A stretch of DNA of 64,000 bases from Helicoverpa zea (taxonomy: Eukaryota; Arthropoda; Insecta; Lepidoptera; Noctuidae), in the NCBI RefSeq assembly GCF_022581195.2, contig NC_061456.1:12588501-12652500 (forward strand). The letters run 5' to 3'. The position numbers were made by a program, and so were the translations under genes. The stretch's first letter is position 1. Every line of letters starts with the position of its first letter. The notes under the pieces are model-generated. The model saw only the letters and a program-made list of their open reading frames with translations, made no database searches and was not told the DNA's origin. This document shows positions 48,107 through 59,025 of the stretch, piece after piece.

Positions 48107-49977
48107 AGTGTTCTGTAAAACGTTGTGTAAGAAAAAATCAAAATACATTACAATAAATGCACCCAAATATAGCTACAGTGAGAATAACCAAAATACCTGC
48201 ATGTACCTAAATAAACTGCTTTCATAACAAAAATAGACTCAATAATATACCCATAATAGGTACCTTGGTTAACATACCCCTACCACATAAATTGTACGGG
48301 ACCCTATAAATCTTATGACCGCTGAATTCTTTCAGCAGCATGGCGGAATTAAAAGCGTTTTCGTGCGGTTATCTTCCAAGCGAATGGTTATTTTGTGAAA
48401 GATTACTCTTCTCGTAGTGTGAAACTTTTATGAACTTCATGAAAGCCTGTTTGGGAGATGTTATTTGTAGCTTTTCTGTGTTCTAGAGGTATGAGTTTTA
48501 TTTGTGGATTTATTTTGTGCAGTGAATTCGATTATAGGAATTTGTATGAAACATTTTTTTTTATTCTACACTACTGGGCAAGGGTCTTTAAAGGACCTCT
48601 CGATCTTTTGAGTGATCCATTGAAGCATTAAAGGCATAAGAAATAAAAACATGCAGTGGATGCGTATATGTCCGTACTTTATGTGTCAATTCAGAGACAC
48701 GGACTCATATTTTTTGTAATTTTTTTAGGGATTCCTACATATCCAGTTAGGCTGAAAATTGACCTGAACATAGTTGGGAGAATTTGATAGCGAAGTGTGG
48801 CTATCGAGTTAGCATGAATCGAAAAAAAGATATACATACACGGCCAATTTTTTCCATTTTCTCTTTTTCTGTATGATATTTTCACCAGTTTTTAACAGAC
48901 TTCCTTATTCCATCAAACATATAATGCAACAACTCAATCAGAAACCTCAAAAAACATCTCATAAATAAAATAAAAAACCAATTTAATATCGTTGAAAAAA
49001 ATATGATTACCCTTAGCAAGTTTTCCGGAATTCCCCATCACGGCTTCTTTCAGCTTTGGGGGTAAATCCGGGGCAAATTTACATATTTATTGGAACTCAG
49101 ATGCGAACTAATCGATAAGGAACAACTTTCGGCTTTGATTGCGATTGAAATCGATGTAAATGTATTTAAAATGTTAATTTTGGGAGCTGTGATGATTGGG
49201 GTGTTAATATTAGTGCTGTTTTCTTGTTCTGCTTGTTGAACGTGTTATTTTATAAGAACACTGCATTCCACCAGTGGGTCTACCTAAGTCCCAGAGGTTC
49301 AATGTATGAAAGAATTTAATCAAAATATATGTTATATGGCATATGATAAGAGACGCCTAAATCCTTCACCGAATATTGAATGTTTATGAAAAAACAATAC
49401 ATGTCTTTTGAACGCCTTTTTAGGATCAACCAGTCTTTCCACAATACCCCAAACAGATAATTAGACTGAACCAGTTTTTTCCAGACTTAATAAAGTTGCC
49501 ATCGTTCCTAATGATAGAAAATCGTCTTTTTGTAACAAATTGTATTGTGAAGAACATGAATTTTCCGAATTCCTTTTGATTTATCGTAGAAAATCTATGT
49601 TTGATAACGGGCAATTTTATCGGCCTAACGTTTCATATTGAAAGGTATTTTGTATTGTCTGTTCTGTGAATAAAGCCTTCTTTGACATATTGTGTAGTCG
49701 TGTCTAGTTATTTTCAGATTAAAGGCTGTATGGAGTTGTATTGGTTGGAGATGAAAGCAATTGTCTTAGAAAGAGTAACTCGTTTTTGTTTTGGAGGTTG
49801 ATAAAAAGTACTTTGTTATTTGTGTTCATAATTCCTCTAATAATATTTTTAAAGTAGGCACCAACTTTATTTAAATAGACCTCAAAGAATAACTTTATTC
49901 TTGTGTACTTACAGTTACACTGTATTTCAATTCACAGTAAAACTAGGGACAAAAAAAAAAGACATATTTCAGCAACC

Positions 49978-50168
49978 TCTTAAGCCCAATAACTCACAAT
50001 TAACCGTACACTTCCCATCAAAAAAACTGACCACACTTCACAGGAACTTTTAAGCACAATTTACCCGTACACTTCCCAGCAAAAAAAACTGACCCATCAA
50101 CTTTTAAGCACAATTTACCCTTACACTGTCCAGCAAAAAAACTGACCACCTTTACAGGAACTTTTAAG
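49978..50168 (+). repeat. Minisatellite, three units of about 55-68 bp
   Basis: Units start near 49980, 50047 and 50102 and share TTTTAAGCACAATTTACCC, then ACACTTCCCAGC and AAAAAAACTGACC; a partial fourth unit starts at 50161. Units differ by small indels. Confidence 0.8.
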
Positions 50169-50281
50169 TGTATTACAGTGTACGTACAATGGCGTGCATT
50201 TTCATAACACGCTCAGAAGCGCGAGTTAATTTCGTCCGCTTGAGGATATACGGCATAATTACCGCGTCAAACGGTGCGGGC

Positions 50282-51022
50282 CATGGAGAACAAAATGACT
50301 AGCGGAGGTGCCATAACAGAAAATCACCTATAAAGTAGCGCGCCAAAATACGGTATGCGGGGAACGAGGAACGTAACTGTTTCCGCCCTTAAACGCCATC
50401 TTTGCACCCGATAATTTTTTGTAACAGCAAAAATCGTTGACAGATGTCTCAAAGGACGCGAACTTCTCGTTAGTTCACTCGTAACTGATTGTTTTGGTTA
50501 TGCCCGCCGTACGATTTTGACCTAGAAGAAGTCGCCTGACCCACCTGCATTATGGGATCTGCGCGTACGACCTAGAAGAAGGCGCCTTTTTTTTTTTTTT
50601 TTTTAGCGACGTAAAATCATCAAATGACCCCTCCCGCTGTGGGTTAGCAGCGGTGAGGGAGTGTCAGACTTTTACTGACTAAAATCGTCGTGTTCCGTCA
50701 TAGGCCTTTTATGTACCAGGGCCGCGGTATCTCTTTCGAACAACCCGCAGCCCCGGCAGGCCTTGGCCCTGCTGGGCCCCGCTGGGGTTGCTGACATCTC
50801 TTTGAGGAGCGCGTGGAACAACGCGCGCCGTCGACACGGGTCTGTCTAGAAAGACAGAGGGACGATGAGCCACCCGAACTCACCGCCCACAGACCAACGC
50901 CTACGGTGGCCGGGAGTCATCTCGCGACACCCGGCGCCCATGGTGTCTACCTGGTCCAGCGCGGCGGCAGAAGAAGGCGCCTGACCTGCATTTGAAGGCG
51001 CCTCATCTTTCCATGCTCCATG
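50282..51022 (+). mobile_element. Three-copy MITE-like element with CCATGGAG ends, copy 3 (interrupted)
   Basis: Begins CCATGGAGAACAAAATGACT at 50281 and ends GCTCCATGG near 51022, so both ends carry CCATGGAG in inverted orientation. Shares AAGTAGCGCGCCAAAATAC, ACAGATGTCTCAAAG and GACCTAGAAGAAG blocks with copy 2. The block GACCTAGAAGAAGKCGCCT is present twice before the insertion. It is split by the LINE insertion at 50588-50968. Confidence 0.75.
50574..50982 (-). mobile_element. 5'-truncated LINE insertion with poly(A) tail and 14-bp target duplication
   Basis: AGAAGAAGGCGCCT occurs at 50574-50587 and 50969-50982. Between them, the plus strand opens with a T-run (50588-50604), the poly(A) tail of a minus-strand insertion, followed by GC-rich sequence (CACCGCTGCTAACCCACAGC in reverse) typical of a LINE 3' region; R1-like is a guess. 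A second scrap of the same element is at 56075-56120. The frames here are element shadows. Confidence 0.85.
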
Positions 51023-52369
51023 GTACGGGTGCTAAATCTATTCACTCTCGTGCACTTTACACGCACAGGGAACAATGGCCGAAGGTCTGTTTCGAACAAA
51101 AGGGGAATGCTTTATGTTGCATGTTAGGAGTAAACTAACCGTGGATTGGACAAGACTGAGTTTTGCTTTGGCGTTTAAAGTTATGCCATAATAAAGTAGC
51201 TAAATTGTGTTGTTGGGGTGCTGAATGAGTTGCAAATATTTTGGTACGTAATTTATTTGTGGGTGGTGTTGTTTGAGGTTCAAGGAATCTAAGTAATCAG
51301 ATTGTTACTAAATTCATCAACATATTATTTCGTTACCTTGTTGGCATTTTCTTTTCAAGCTTTTAATTATTATTTACATTTTTAAGAAGGTTTGGACATC
51401 CACATTAAACCAGTTATTTTAGTGATTTATTTTCTAAAGGCAAGATTATTGACAATGACATAACCTACAAGTGGGTGCTTATTAAAATCTATAACGTTAT
51501 TTTATCGTTATTTCCTTTTATTTCATTTCTAGCCCTACAAACTTTTAGACTAAGTAAAACAAGTGATAGATACTTTGAGTAGTACTAAGTGCAACTGCTG
51601 ATACTCCATTACACTGCGGTGCAGAATTACCAGCCATACAGATATGTCTGCCAAGCAAAAGTGTTCCACTCAAATTAGAAACGAGTTTAACAATATCGTT
51701 CGACTTCCTTAGTAATGGTTTCCGTTCTACATTTTTAACCTAATGCGGCTTATTTTTTATGGGTGACAGTTATTTAGGAATCTAGCCTGGGAATAACTTT
51801 ATAAGACATCAAGTAGTCTGTCATAATGACCAAAACACACCGTTAATGTGTATTCTATAGTATACCTAAAGCTGCATGGATCGATTGCGATAAGATCAGC
51901 AACGTTTCGCGCCTCCACTCCGTGGATAGCGAGTTTATGACGAGTTCCTCCATGAATTAAAACGCATGTAACATAAAATATGTTAAGAGTAGTTAGAAGC
52001 TAAAAAGTAAATCAGCCTCACCAATTCCCTCAAGATGCAAGAGAAATGACTGAATACTTTGATTAGTTGGTTGGTTGCTCATTATTTAATTTTTTTCATT
52101 CACTGTTCTTCAAAAATAACAATGGTAACTCAATTGTTCTTATAAAATTCAAAAGTAGCAACTCCTACAACAAAAACTAACAACTACTCAAACACAAACT
52201 ATTAAGAATGCAAACCTTTCCTCTTAATAAAGTTAACTAAACAACTGTTAACAAGGATTTAACTTTACAAAGTTAATTACAGAAACAGGTTACTAACGAA
52301 ACGGTTCAGAAAAGGAAACTGCCTCAAACTTGTTATTGCTAAAGAAAACCATAATTAACCGCAAACGTT

Positions 52370-52395
52370 GGGGGAAAGGGGAATGGGGGAAAGGG
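52370..52395 (+). other. G-quadruplex-capable G-run cluster
   Basis: Four G-runs (5, 4, 5 and 3 G) separated by AAA, AAT and AAA from 52370 to 52395. This fits the usual four-run pattern with loops of 3 bases. It stands out in AT-rich DNA. Confidence 0.7.
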
Positions 52396-52699
52396 TATGG
52401 TTTGTTACGGGGTGAAATATTTCCCCGAAGTAAAAGCTTAGTTAAAGAATTTGGCCGAGAGAGTTGAAAAAGTGATTCTGCTTACTTACTAATTGAATAA
52501 GTAATGAGTGAGTAGAAATGGCATGTGTATTTGTTAGACATTTCAAATCTTGATTTCAGGACATCTGTAATGCGGTTAGGAATAAAAAGGCTGATAATGT
52601 TAATTGTTAATTATTATAATGTAGACAATAACATCGGAATTGGCAATCAAGCAAACAAACAAGATGATAGATTTTTGTCGGTAAAGAATAATAAAAATA

Positions 52700-52902
52700 T
52701 GTTGATTTGAAAAGCTCATCTTGTAAAAAACATGTCCTTAGGATGACACAAATGTTTGAGCTGAGACTCAAGATCAATAGTGTTGACTTAAATTGTTTGA
52801 CTTTTGCTTTCGGTATTATAGCCTCCATGTTAAGTTTTTTTTTTCTGTTTGCTGTAATACTGGAAACAATAAACTTCTATTCTATTCTATTCTATTCTAT
52901 TC
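52700..52902 (+). mobile_element. Possible LINE 3' end with (TTCTA)n tail
   Basis: GGAAACAATAAACTTCTATT leads directly into a (TTCTA)5 run (52875-52902), the arrangement of a LINE 3' end with a simple tail. No coding remnant or target duplication was identified. Confidence 0.4.
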
Positions 52903-52904
52903 TT

Positions 52905-52940
52905 AAATTCCTCCTCCTTTCTAGGAAGTCGGTTAAAAAG
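52905..52940 (-). mobile_element. Family A terminus fragment
   Basis: CCTCCTCCTTTCTAGGAAGT then CGGTTAAAAAG, the reverse of TTTTTAACCGACTTCC plus GGAGGAGG. Confidence 0.6.
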
Positions 52941-53069
52941 AAATGGAGAATCATCTTCTTTTCCCTATATCCTTCAAATATCAAACCACACTACGAGAAA
53001 TATTAATAAACTAAGTTCATTCCTCTCTTGACAATTGGAGAACAACATTAAGAGTACCCGCACGCCTGC

Positions 53070-53251
53070 TGACTAAACAGTCGGCTGACAGCTGTCAAAA
53101 AATTGTTTTAAAAGAAAATATTGATTCCAATTAAAGTGTTGACTCCGTCTGATACTGGCTAAATACCTGATCTTTATAAAGTGCGTTCTACCATTCATCT
53201 CTATACCCATTAATGAGTCTAAACAAACTATCGGCCGACTAAAAGTTTGTA
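53070..53251. mobile_element. MITE family C, copy 3
   Basis: Left GACTAAACAGTCGGCTGACAG and right CGGCCGACTAAAAGTTTG ends are imperfect inverted repeats (left read as CTAAACAGTCGGCTGAC). The body CGTCTGATACTGGCTAAATA matches copy 1 at 18118-18290. Confidence 0.6.
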
Positions 53252-53262
53252 GTTTGCATTTA

Positions 53263-53458
53263 AGGTCTCTGCACACAGCGGGCGCGGCGCGGCGGGACAG
53301 GACGGCGACGCGACACAATGTACTAGATCGTCGCGTCCTGTCGCGTCGGGCGGGACGGCTCTCTGTGACGTCGTCCGTAATATCTAGTACATTACAACTG
53401 CTCAGTGTCGCGTCGCCGTCCCGTCCCGCCGCGCCGCGCCCGTTGTGTGCAGAGACCT
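53263..53458. mobile_element. Very GC-rich palindromic MITE with TTA duplication
   Basis: Arms 53263-53316 and 53405-53458 (54 bp) are inverted repeats with two mismatches, starting AGGTCTCTGCACACA. An inner inverted pair, AATGTACTAGAT, lies at 53317-53328 and 53382-53393. TTA flanks both sides (53260-53262 and 53459-53461). A 3-bp TWA duplication is typical of PIF/Harbinger elements. The GC-rich open frames here are shadows. Confidence 0.85.
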
Positions 53459-53690
53459 TTATACACTTACTTTGATATATAAAATCATAAAGTCACGGCT
53501 AGCACTGAGGGCGCGGACAGATTTAAAGCGTCAATTAGTACCCCAGCCACTAAGAGCGGCTAAATTTGTTCGCAGGGGGAATGTAAAAATAGTTGTGTGT
53601 GTTTTGACGGAATAGATCTTGTAGGTTAACTGGATGTGGCTAGAAGAAATGTAGTCTACTCATAAATAATTGTTGGTACCTAGCATTGTA

Positions 53691-53762
53691 ATTAACTGCT
53701 TGTATGCCCCTTTTTATATAATGATAGAAAATCAATTGTGTCTCGCGTGTATTTGTGCTCCG
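53691..53762 (+). repeat. Short dispersed repeat D, copy 3
   Basis: ATTAACTGCTTGTATGCCCC, then ATAGAAAATCAATTGTGTC and TCGCGTGTATTTGTGCTCC. Confidence 0.7.
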
Positions 53763-54595
53763 TAATGTAACGGATTAAAGGAGAGGGTGGAACGCAAATA
53801 AATGATATAAATACGAAAATGAGATAATGAGGGACTTGAATTGCAAAATAAAATCAGAATTAAGTATCACAATAATTTTGGATGTGATGAAAAGTGAGAT
53901 TATATTTTTCACATTATGATAACGTTGTTAAAAAAAATTTCAAAGTAATTCCCATAGTCAATTTAGTGCATTTAGTGCAAAGGAAGAAAATACATCCTTA
54001 TAACCAAAAACTAAGCAACAAGTTGTGAAAAAAAAAAAAACAAACTAGAAACATCCAAGGCACGATAAAGCCCCATCCATCGTCTATATCTCCTCGCAAC
54101 ATTTAGCGAGAAGCAGCTGTCGAGACGTTTCCAAGGTTTAAAATTTTTCAGTTTTACCGACACAAAAATACGAGCAAACTATTCTCGTAAAGTTGAGTAT
54201 CCTGTTCTCGTTTACGAGCAAAGTGTTTCGAGAACCTTTAGTTAAATGCTCGATGAATAATTTTTGTAGTTTGCTACTTGGTATACTACCTCTACTTAGT
54301 AGTTAGACGTATACCTAACGTATTTTTCATTAAAATAAAGTTTACTCTTTTTAAAAAAAGAAATTGCGACGTATTTGTATAGTTCTCCGCTAACTTTCAA
54401 GTCGTAACATATACGAAAGAAATAAAACAATGAAACCCTAGGCTGTAAACTACAATATCCTGCACTCAGGATTTTATGAACAAAATATGGAGTTTACTTT
54501 GTTTAGTGTGTTAGAATTTATGTTCTGCAGTCTTGAAACCAAGGATGCTAATTAAGTACTTACCATAAACTTAATTGTAAATGAAAACAGTACGC

Positions 54596-55389
54596 TTTTT
54601 AACCGACTTCAAAAAAGGAGGTTCTCAATTCGACCGTATTTTTTTTTTTTTTTTTTTTTTGTATGTTTGTTACGCGATTACTCCGCCAGTTATTAATCGA
54701 TTTTGATGATTCTTTTTTTGTTTGATAGGATATACTCCCGAGGTGGTCCCATAGTCATCAGGTCAGGATCTGATGATGGAAACCCTGAGAAATCGAGGGC
54801 AACCTTCGAAAGTTGTAGGCATACATAGGGTAAAAACTTGACACTCAGGTGTACGCCTAAAAGCACTATTCAACTGTGAAGATTTGGAGCTGATCTGATG
54901 ATGGAAACCAGAGAGGGTCGAGGGAACTCGACAACTGAATATATAAACTACCTCGTGTTTGGGCTTAAATTATTTGTATTGACAAGACCTTTGCAACAGT
55001 GAAGGTTTGGAGCTGACCTGATGATGGAGACCAGAGAAAGTAAGTCGAGGGAACTCGACAACTGAATATGTAAAATACCTCGTATTTGGACTTATATTCT
55101 TTGTATTGATGAGAACTTCTCACTTGTATGGATAGTGACAACTATTCGTATCACTGAAAAGCTTTAAATAAAAAACTTTTTTACAAAAAAATTAAACCGA
55201 CTTCCCAAAACACTAAAAAGCAAAAAAAAAAACTATTTTTAGGTGCATCGGCCTAGAAGTCGGTGGCAAAATTAACTTAGTAACATCCATTAGACACCGA
55301 CTTCTAGGCCGATGCACCTAAAAATAGTTTTTTTTTTGCTTTTTAGTGTTTTGGGAAGTCGGTTTAATTTTTTTGTAAAAAAGTTTTTT
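54596..55389 (+). mobile_element. Composite element family A, copy 3
   Basis: Starts TTTTTAACCGACTTC at 54596, then GGAGGTTCTCAATTCGACC and a T-run (54640-54660). Body units start near 54772, 54897 and 55019 (GATGATGGAAACC or GATGATGGAGACC). The fold-back head has arms 55170-55265 and 55295-55389 (about 95 bp) with AGGTGCATCGGCCTAGAAG. Same orientation as copy 2. Confidence 0.87.
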
Positions 55390-56074
55390 TGTAAAGCTAG
55401 ACATATATCTTAGGAAATATCCTCATTCAACATTGCAAAAACTTTTTAGTTCACTTTTATTCTCCACTTTGGGGAAGTACTTATGTAGTCTGACCTCATA
55501 AGACATATACATAGGTATTGTATTTGGTGCGATACCTCCATGTAAAATCAATTAATAGCCGGTTTTTAACCACCTTAATCAGCAGTTTATCTGTTAATTT
55601 CCTATTCAGATAAACGGCGAATAGGTCAAATAATAATCATTTGAATTACTATCCTTATTTTTGCTACACTATCAAACGATCACCTAAGCAAGCCGAGGCT
55701 ATTTGCATCGCTGAATCAAATCGACACAGCTCTCTCATCCCACACCATAAAGAGAAAAAGGGAGAAAAAAACCACCTGGTCGTAAAACGTAGTAGCTGCC
55801 ACAAGTTTATGAGGCATTTATTTAGCGATGTTTAGCGAAATACTCTTTTTGTTAACAATTGTGATCGTAACATGCAGTTGGGGTTTTTTATTTCTTTTAA
55901 ATGTATGGTATGATGGATTTAGTTTATATGGGAGTAAATGTGGATTGTGTATTTACGTGTTTTATATTTTAGAAATAAGTGACCTTTTTTTAGCGGATAT
56001 CTATGGAAAATTTTGGGAGTGTCAATCTTTTACAGACTAAATGAACCAGCATGTTTCTTCTTAAGCCCTTTTTG

Positions 56075-56125
56075 TATCAGGACCGCGGTAACTCTTTCGA
56101 ATAATCCCGCAGCCCGTAAATGATT
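56075..56125 (-). mobile_element. Fragment of the LINE seen at 50588-50968
   Basis: TATCAGGACCGCGGTAACTC then TTTCGAATAATCCCGCAGCC matches 50710-50755 (ACCAGGGCCGCGGTATCTC, TTTCGAACAACCCGCAGCC) with a few changes. Confidence 0.65.
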
Positions 56126-56544
56126 TAGGATAACAAAATGCTCTTATAATTTTCACATATGCCTTATCTGTATGTATATCTAGTAAAACAGTATCTGTTA
56201 CAATTAAACCCAACTAACATTCATTTATTATTTTGCATAAGTATCATTTTAAAAATACATTTTTCCAAATACATTGCAGAACAATAGCATTAAGCTCGCA
56301 TTACAACCAAACAAGTTTTGCATGTAAGCGAGTGAGCGCCAAAGATAATAGAAACTTCACAGAAAGAGCATAAATCAACGCTTAAATCCTCTTTTAGAAA
56401 ACCGTTTTAAACAATAAGTGAACACACACAAACACATACTTATATACATAGATGCTGATTTCATGTTACAGGTACATTCACATCAAAACAAACGAACAAC
56501 TACTTTAAGGTTTTTAACTACTTGATGAAATCGCTATATTCATC

Positions 56545-56640
56545 ATCATCACCTGTCTAGCTTTATCCCAACTATGTTGGGGTTCGCTTCCAGTCTGATT
56601 GGGTACAGCTGAGTACCAGTGTTTTGCAAGGAGCCTATCT
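56545..56640 (-). mobile_element. SINE family 1 or related, 3' fragment
   Basis: The plus strand holds CATCATCATCACC, CCCAACTATGTTGGGGTTCG and CAGCTGAGTACCAGTGTTTT, the reverse of a SINE 3' third with an ATG-type tail. Confidence 0.65.
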
Positions 56641-58638
56641 TATCTATATTATGTGAAAGAAATCTGGTGTAACAAGTAAGACAATTGAATAGAACTATCG
56701 AACCAGACTATTATTGAATGCTAATGCTCAGTCAGGATCAAGTTTGAGAATTTTAACATTTTCGCATGCACGTTTAAGAGTCTTTGCTAACCGTTTCTTT
56801 CAAAGCATTAATCAAACTATTTTTAAAATCAAACCGTAAGTGCTATCTCAAACACAAAATTTCAACCCAATTCACAACTCTACTTAAACGCACACATTTA
56901 CAAAATTCCGAAACGAAACGAAAAACAAAAATAATCTGACACAAGACAAGCTGAAACATTTTGGTTCCGAACGTTGGAAGTTTACTGGGTCACAACAACT
57001 TGGGTGCCACAGATAACGTAGATTAATGAGCGCAGGATATGAAGTCTAGCGCTGAAAACTACATTTACGTTGAGATAGTTGAAAGTACTGCGCTTTAGTA
57101 CTTTGCTAGAATTTCATTATTAATATTAATGTGTATGAAGCTTGAGTTATGGGGTGATGTGTTAATATTTTGTAGTGTAGATTTTGAATTTTGTGTGTTG
57201 AGTACATAATTTGTGTTAAGTGTATGTATTCCTGAAGATTTATCAGCTTTACATTTTAAAACTTTTGGAAAACTAATAATTACTTTAAACTTCAATAATA
57301 GCTGTACAAACCATCCTAAAAAAAATATTTCTTTATCGTTGACCTAAATGAATGCCTATAAAGTGTAAGGCAAACCTAAGACCAACTAAAGCGCCCATAA
57401 AATTTGCCTCAACTTAAAAGATGGCCGAGCTTATTGGCACTATATTTTAAACTTGAGACGTTTATCCGATACGATTGCTTTCGAAAAGCACTAACAATTT
57501 TTAGTGCGACGTTAATTCTAATAAAAGTTTCCGAGTTACTAACTCTAATTGGAAAGTGTGAAGGATGGCCTATCCAGCCAGTTGTCAGTGTTAGTAGTTT
57601 TAGACGCGCTAACTCGACACTATTAAATTGAATTCAGGCTGCGACACAAATTGCGAAGTGTCTGACACTTGTGTGTTGTTGAGTAGGCGTTGAATATTCG
57701 TGCGTTTTATTTGTTTGTTGCATGTTTTTTTCTGTGTAAGTAGTTTATTTTCATATAGGTACATTTTAGTATAAGGCACACAAGATGGTTTGAAAAAAAA
57801 AAAAAACAAAGTTTGTTTCTTCCACACTGTACGGTTTCAATATGAAGCACCCAAAAAGCCAAGGTGTTGGAATTTAACTGCACTGAAACGTTATTATTAA
57901 ACGTCCAAAACTTACATAATCCTTACACAAATACAAAAATATCACACCACTTATTCATAATTTCTTAGAAATTATGGTCCATATTTCATGGAAATACACG
58001 GACAGCGGTCTATTCCCTTGACGCCTCAAATGACCCAGTTTTATCCTCCAAGTTTCTAAAACAAGGACATACAAAACATTTTGGAATACAAGGAATATCG
58101 TGTATAATTATTATTTATCACATAATGCTGGGGTAGAAACAAAAACAACGTAGTTTGTTGTAAGACGAGCCGGTATCCCTCGAATGTTGACAAAGTTTTG
58201 TGGGTCACACTTATATGATGACACTTGGATTCGTTTGTGCAAGATAAGGAGTATTTTTTTTATTTTTTTTAGGCGCTTTTTATTACCTATATTCTGAGAT
58301 GATATGAAAATCATTGGGGTACAAAACTACCACATTTGTATAAAAAAAATTCAAAAAACGTAACAATGATAAAAAAGTTTTTTTTTTCGGCTCGTTTTTG
58401 ATTTCGTACTGGACTTATATGGTTTGTGCTAAAAGATAGCCTATTTATTATTTTATAATGCGATTACTGAAATATTTTTTACAGTTATGTGCACAACATT
58501 TTAAACTCTTGCAATCCAATCCAATTCCGCGACCAATTTTGGTAGAACAACAACTCTCAGCGTTATGACCATCCCTCTACACGCAAATAATGGTAGTCCA
58601 AATCCCCTCACAATCTTAGCGAACGGGTCAACCATTAA

Positions 58639-59025
58639 ATGGCTAGGTAAGAACAGAAGTAATCCAAGTAGCATTTTTTAAAAGTTGAGATATTCATAAA
58701 AATGCGTTTTTATGAATATCATAATTATGTTGAGCACATGATTTAAAATATGTTTGTTATTTGATAGATATAAACATAACTCAAACTTTCATAGCTGTTT
58801 TTCTTTAGTAAATGCAATTTTGATAAAAATATTGATTTAATTGTAGAAAATAGCAATATTTGTTGAAATACAGAAACGTAACATAAAAGAGTTTGTTTGA
58901 AAAAGTACTGAATTGCACTTGGATTACTTTTGCACAACCTCACTTCATACTCAAAAGTTCCAAAAATCGACTTAGCTCCATTTTGTCAAAAATGTTACTT
59001 GGATCACTTCTGTTCTTAACTAGCC
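58639..59025. mobile_element. Tc1/mariner-like MITE, about 386 bp
   Basis: The left end TGGCTAGGTAAGAACAGAAG and the reverse complement of the right end, TGGCTAGTTAAGAACAGAAG, continue as inverted repeats for about 38 bp (58639-58676 and 58988-59025). A possible TA target lies inside GGCTA/TAGCC. A related motif, ACTTGGATTACTTTTG, lies inside near 58914-58932. A perfect 14-bp hairpin is at 58690-58721. No coding capacity. Confidence 0.8.

Noticed and set aside
49978..50168. CRISPR-like spaced repeats
   Set aside because: Units are directly tandem without unique spacers, and the genome is eukaryotic.
50698..50995. GC-rich frames on both strands that look exon-like
   Set aside because: They lie inside a LINE fragment bounded by a poly(A) tail and a 14-bp target duplication.
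53073..53475. GC-rich, Arg-rich open frames
   Set aside because: They span two MITEs; the composition comes from the GC-rich inverted repeats.
55828..56040. Membrane-like 70-codon frame
   Set aside because: Same compositional effect of T-rich DNA; no start context or neighbouring gene structure.
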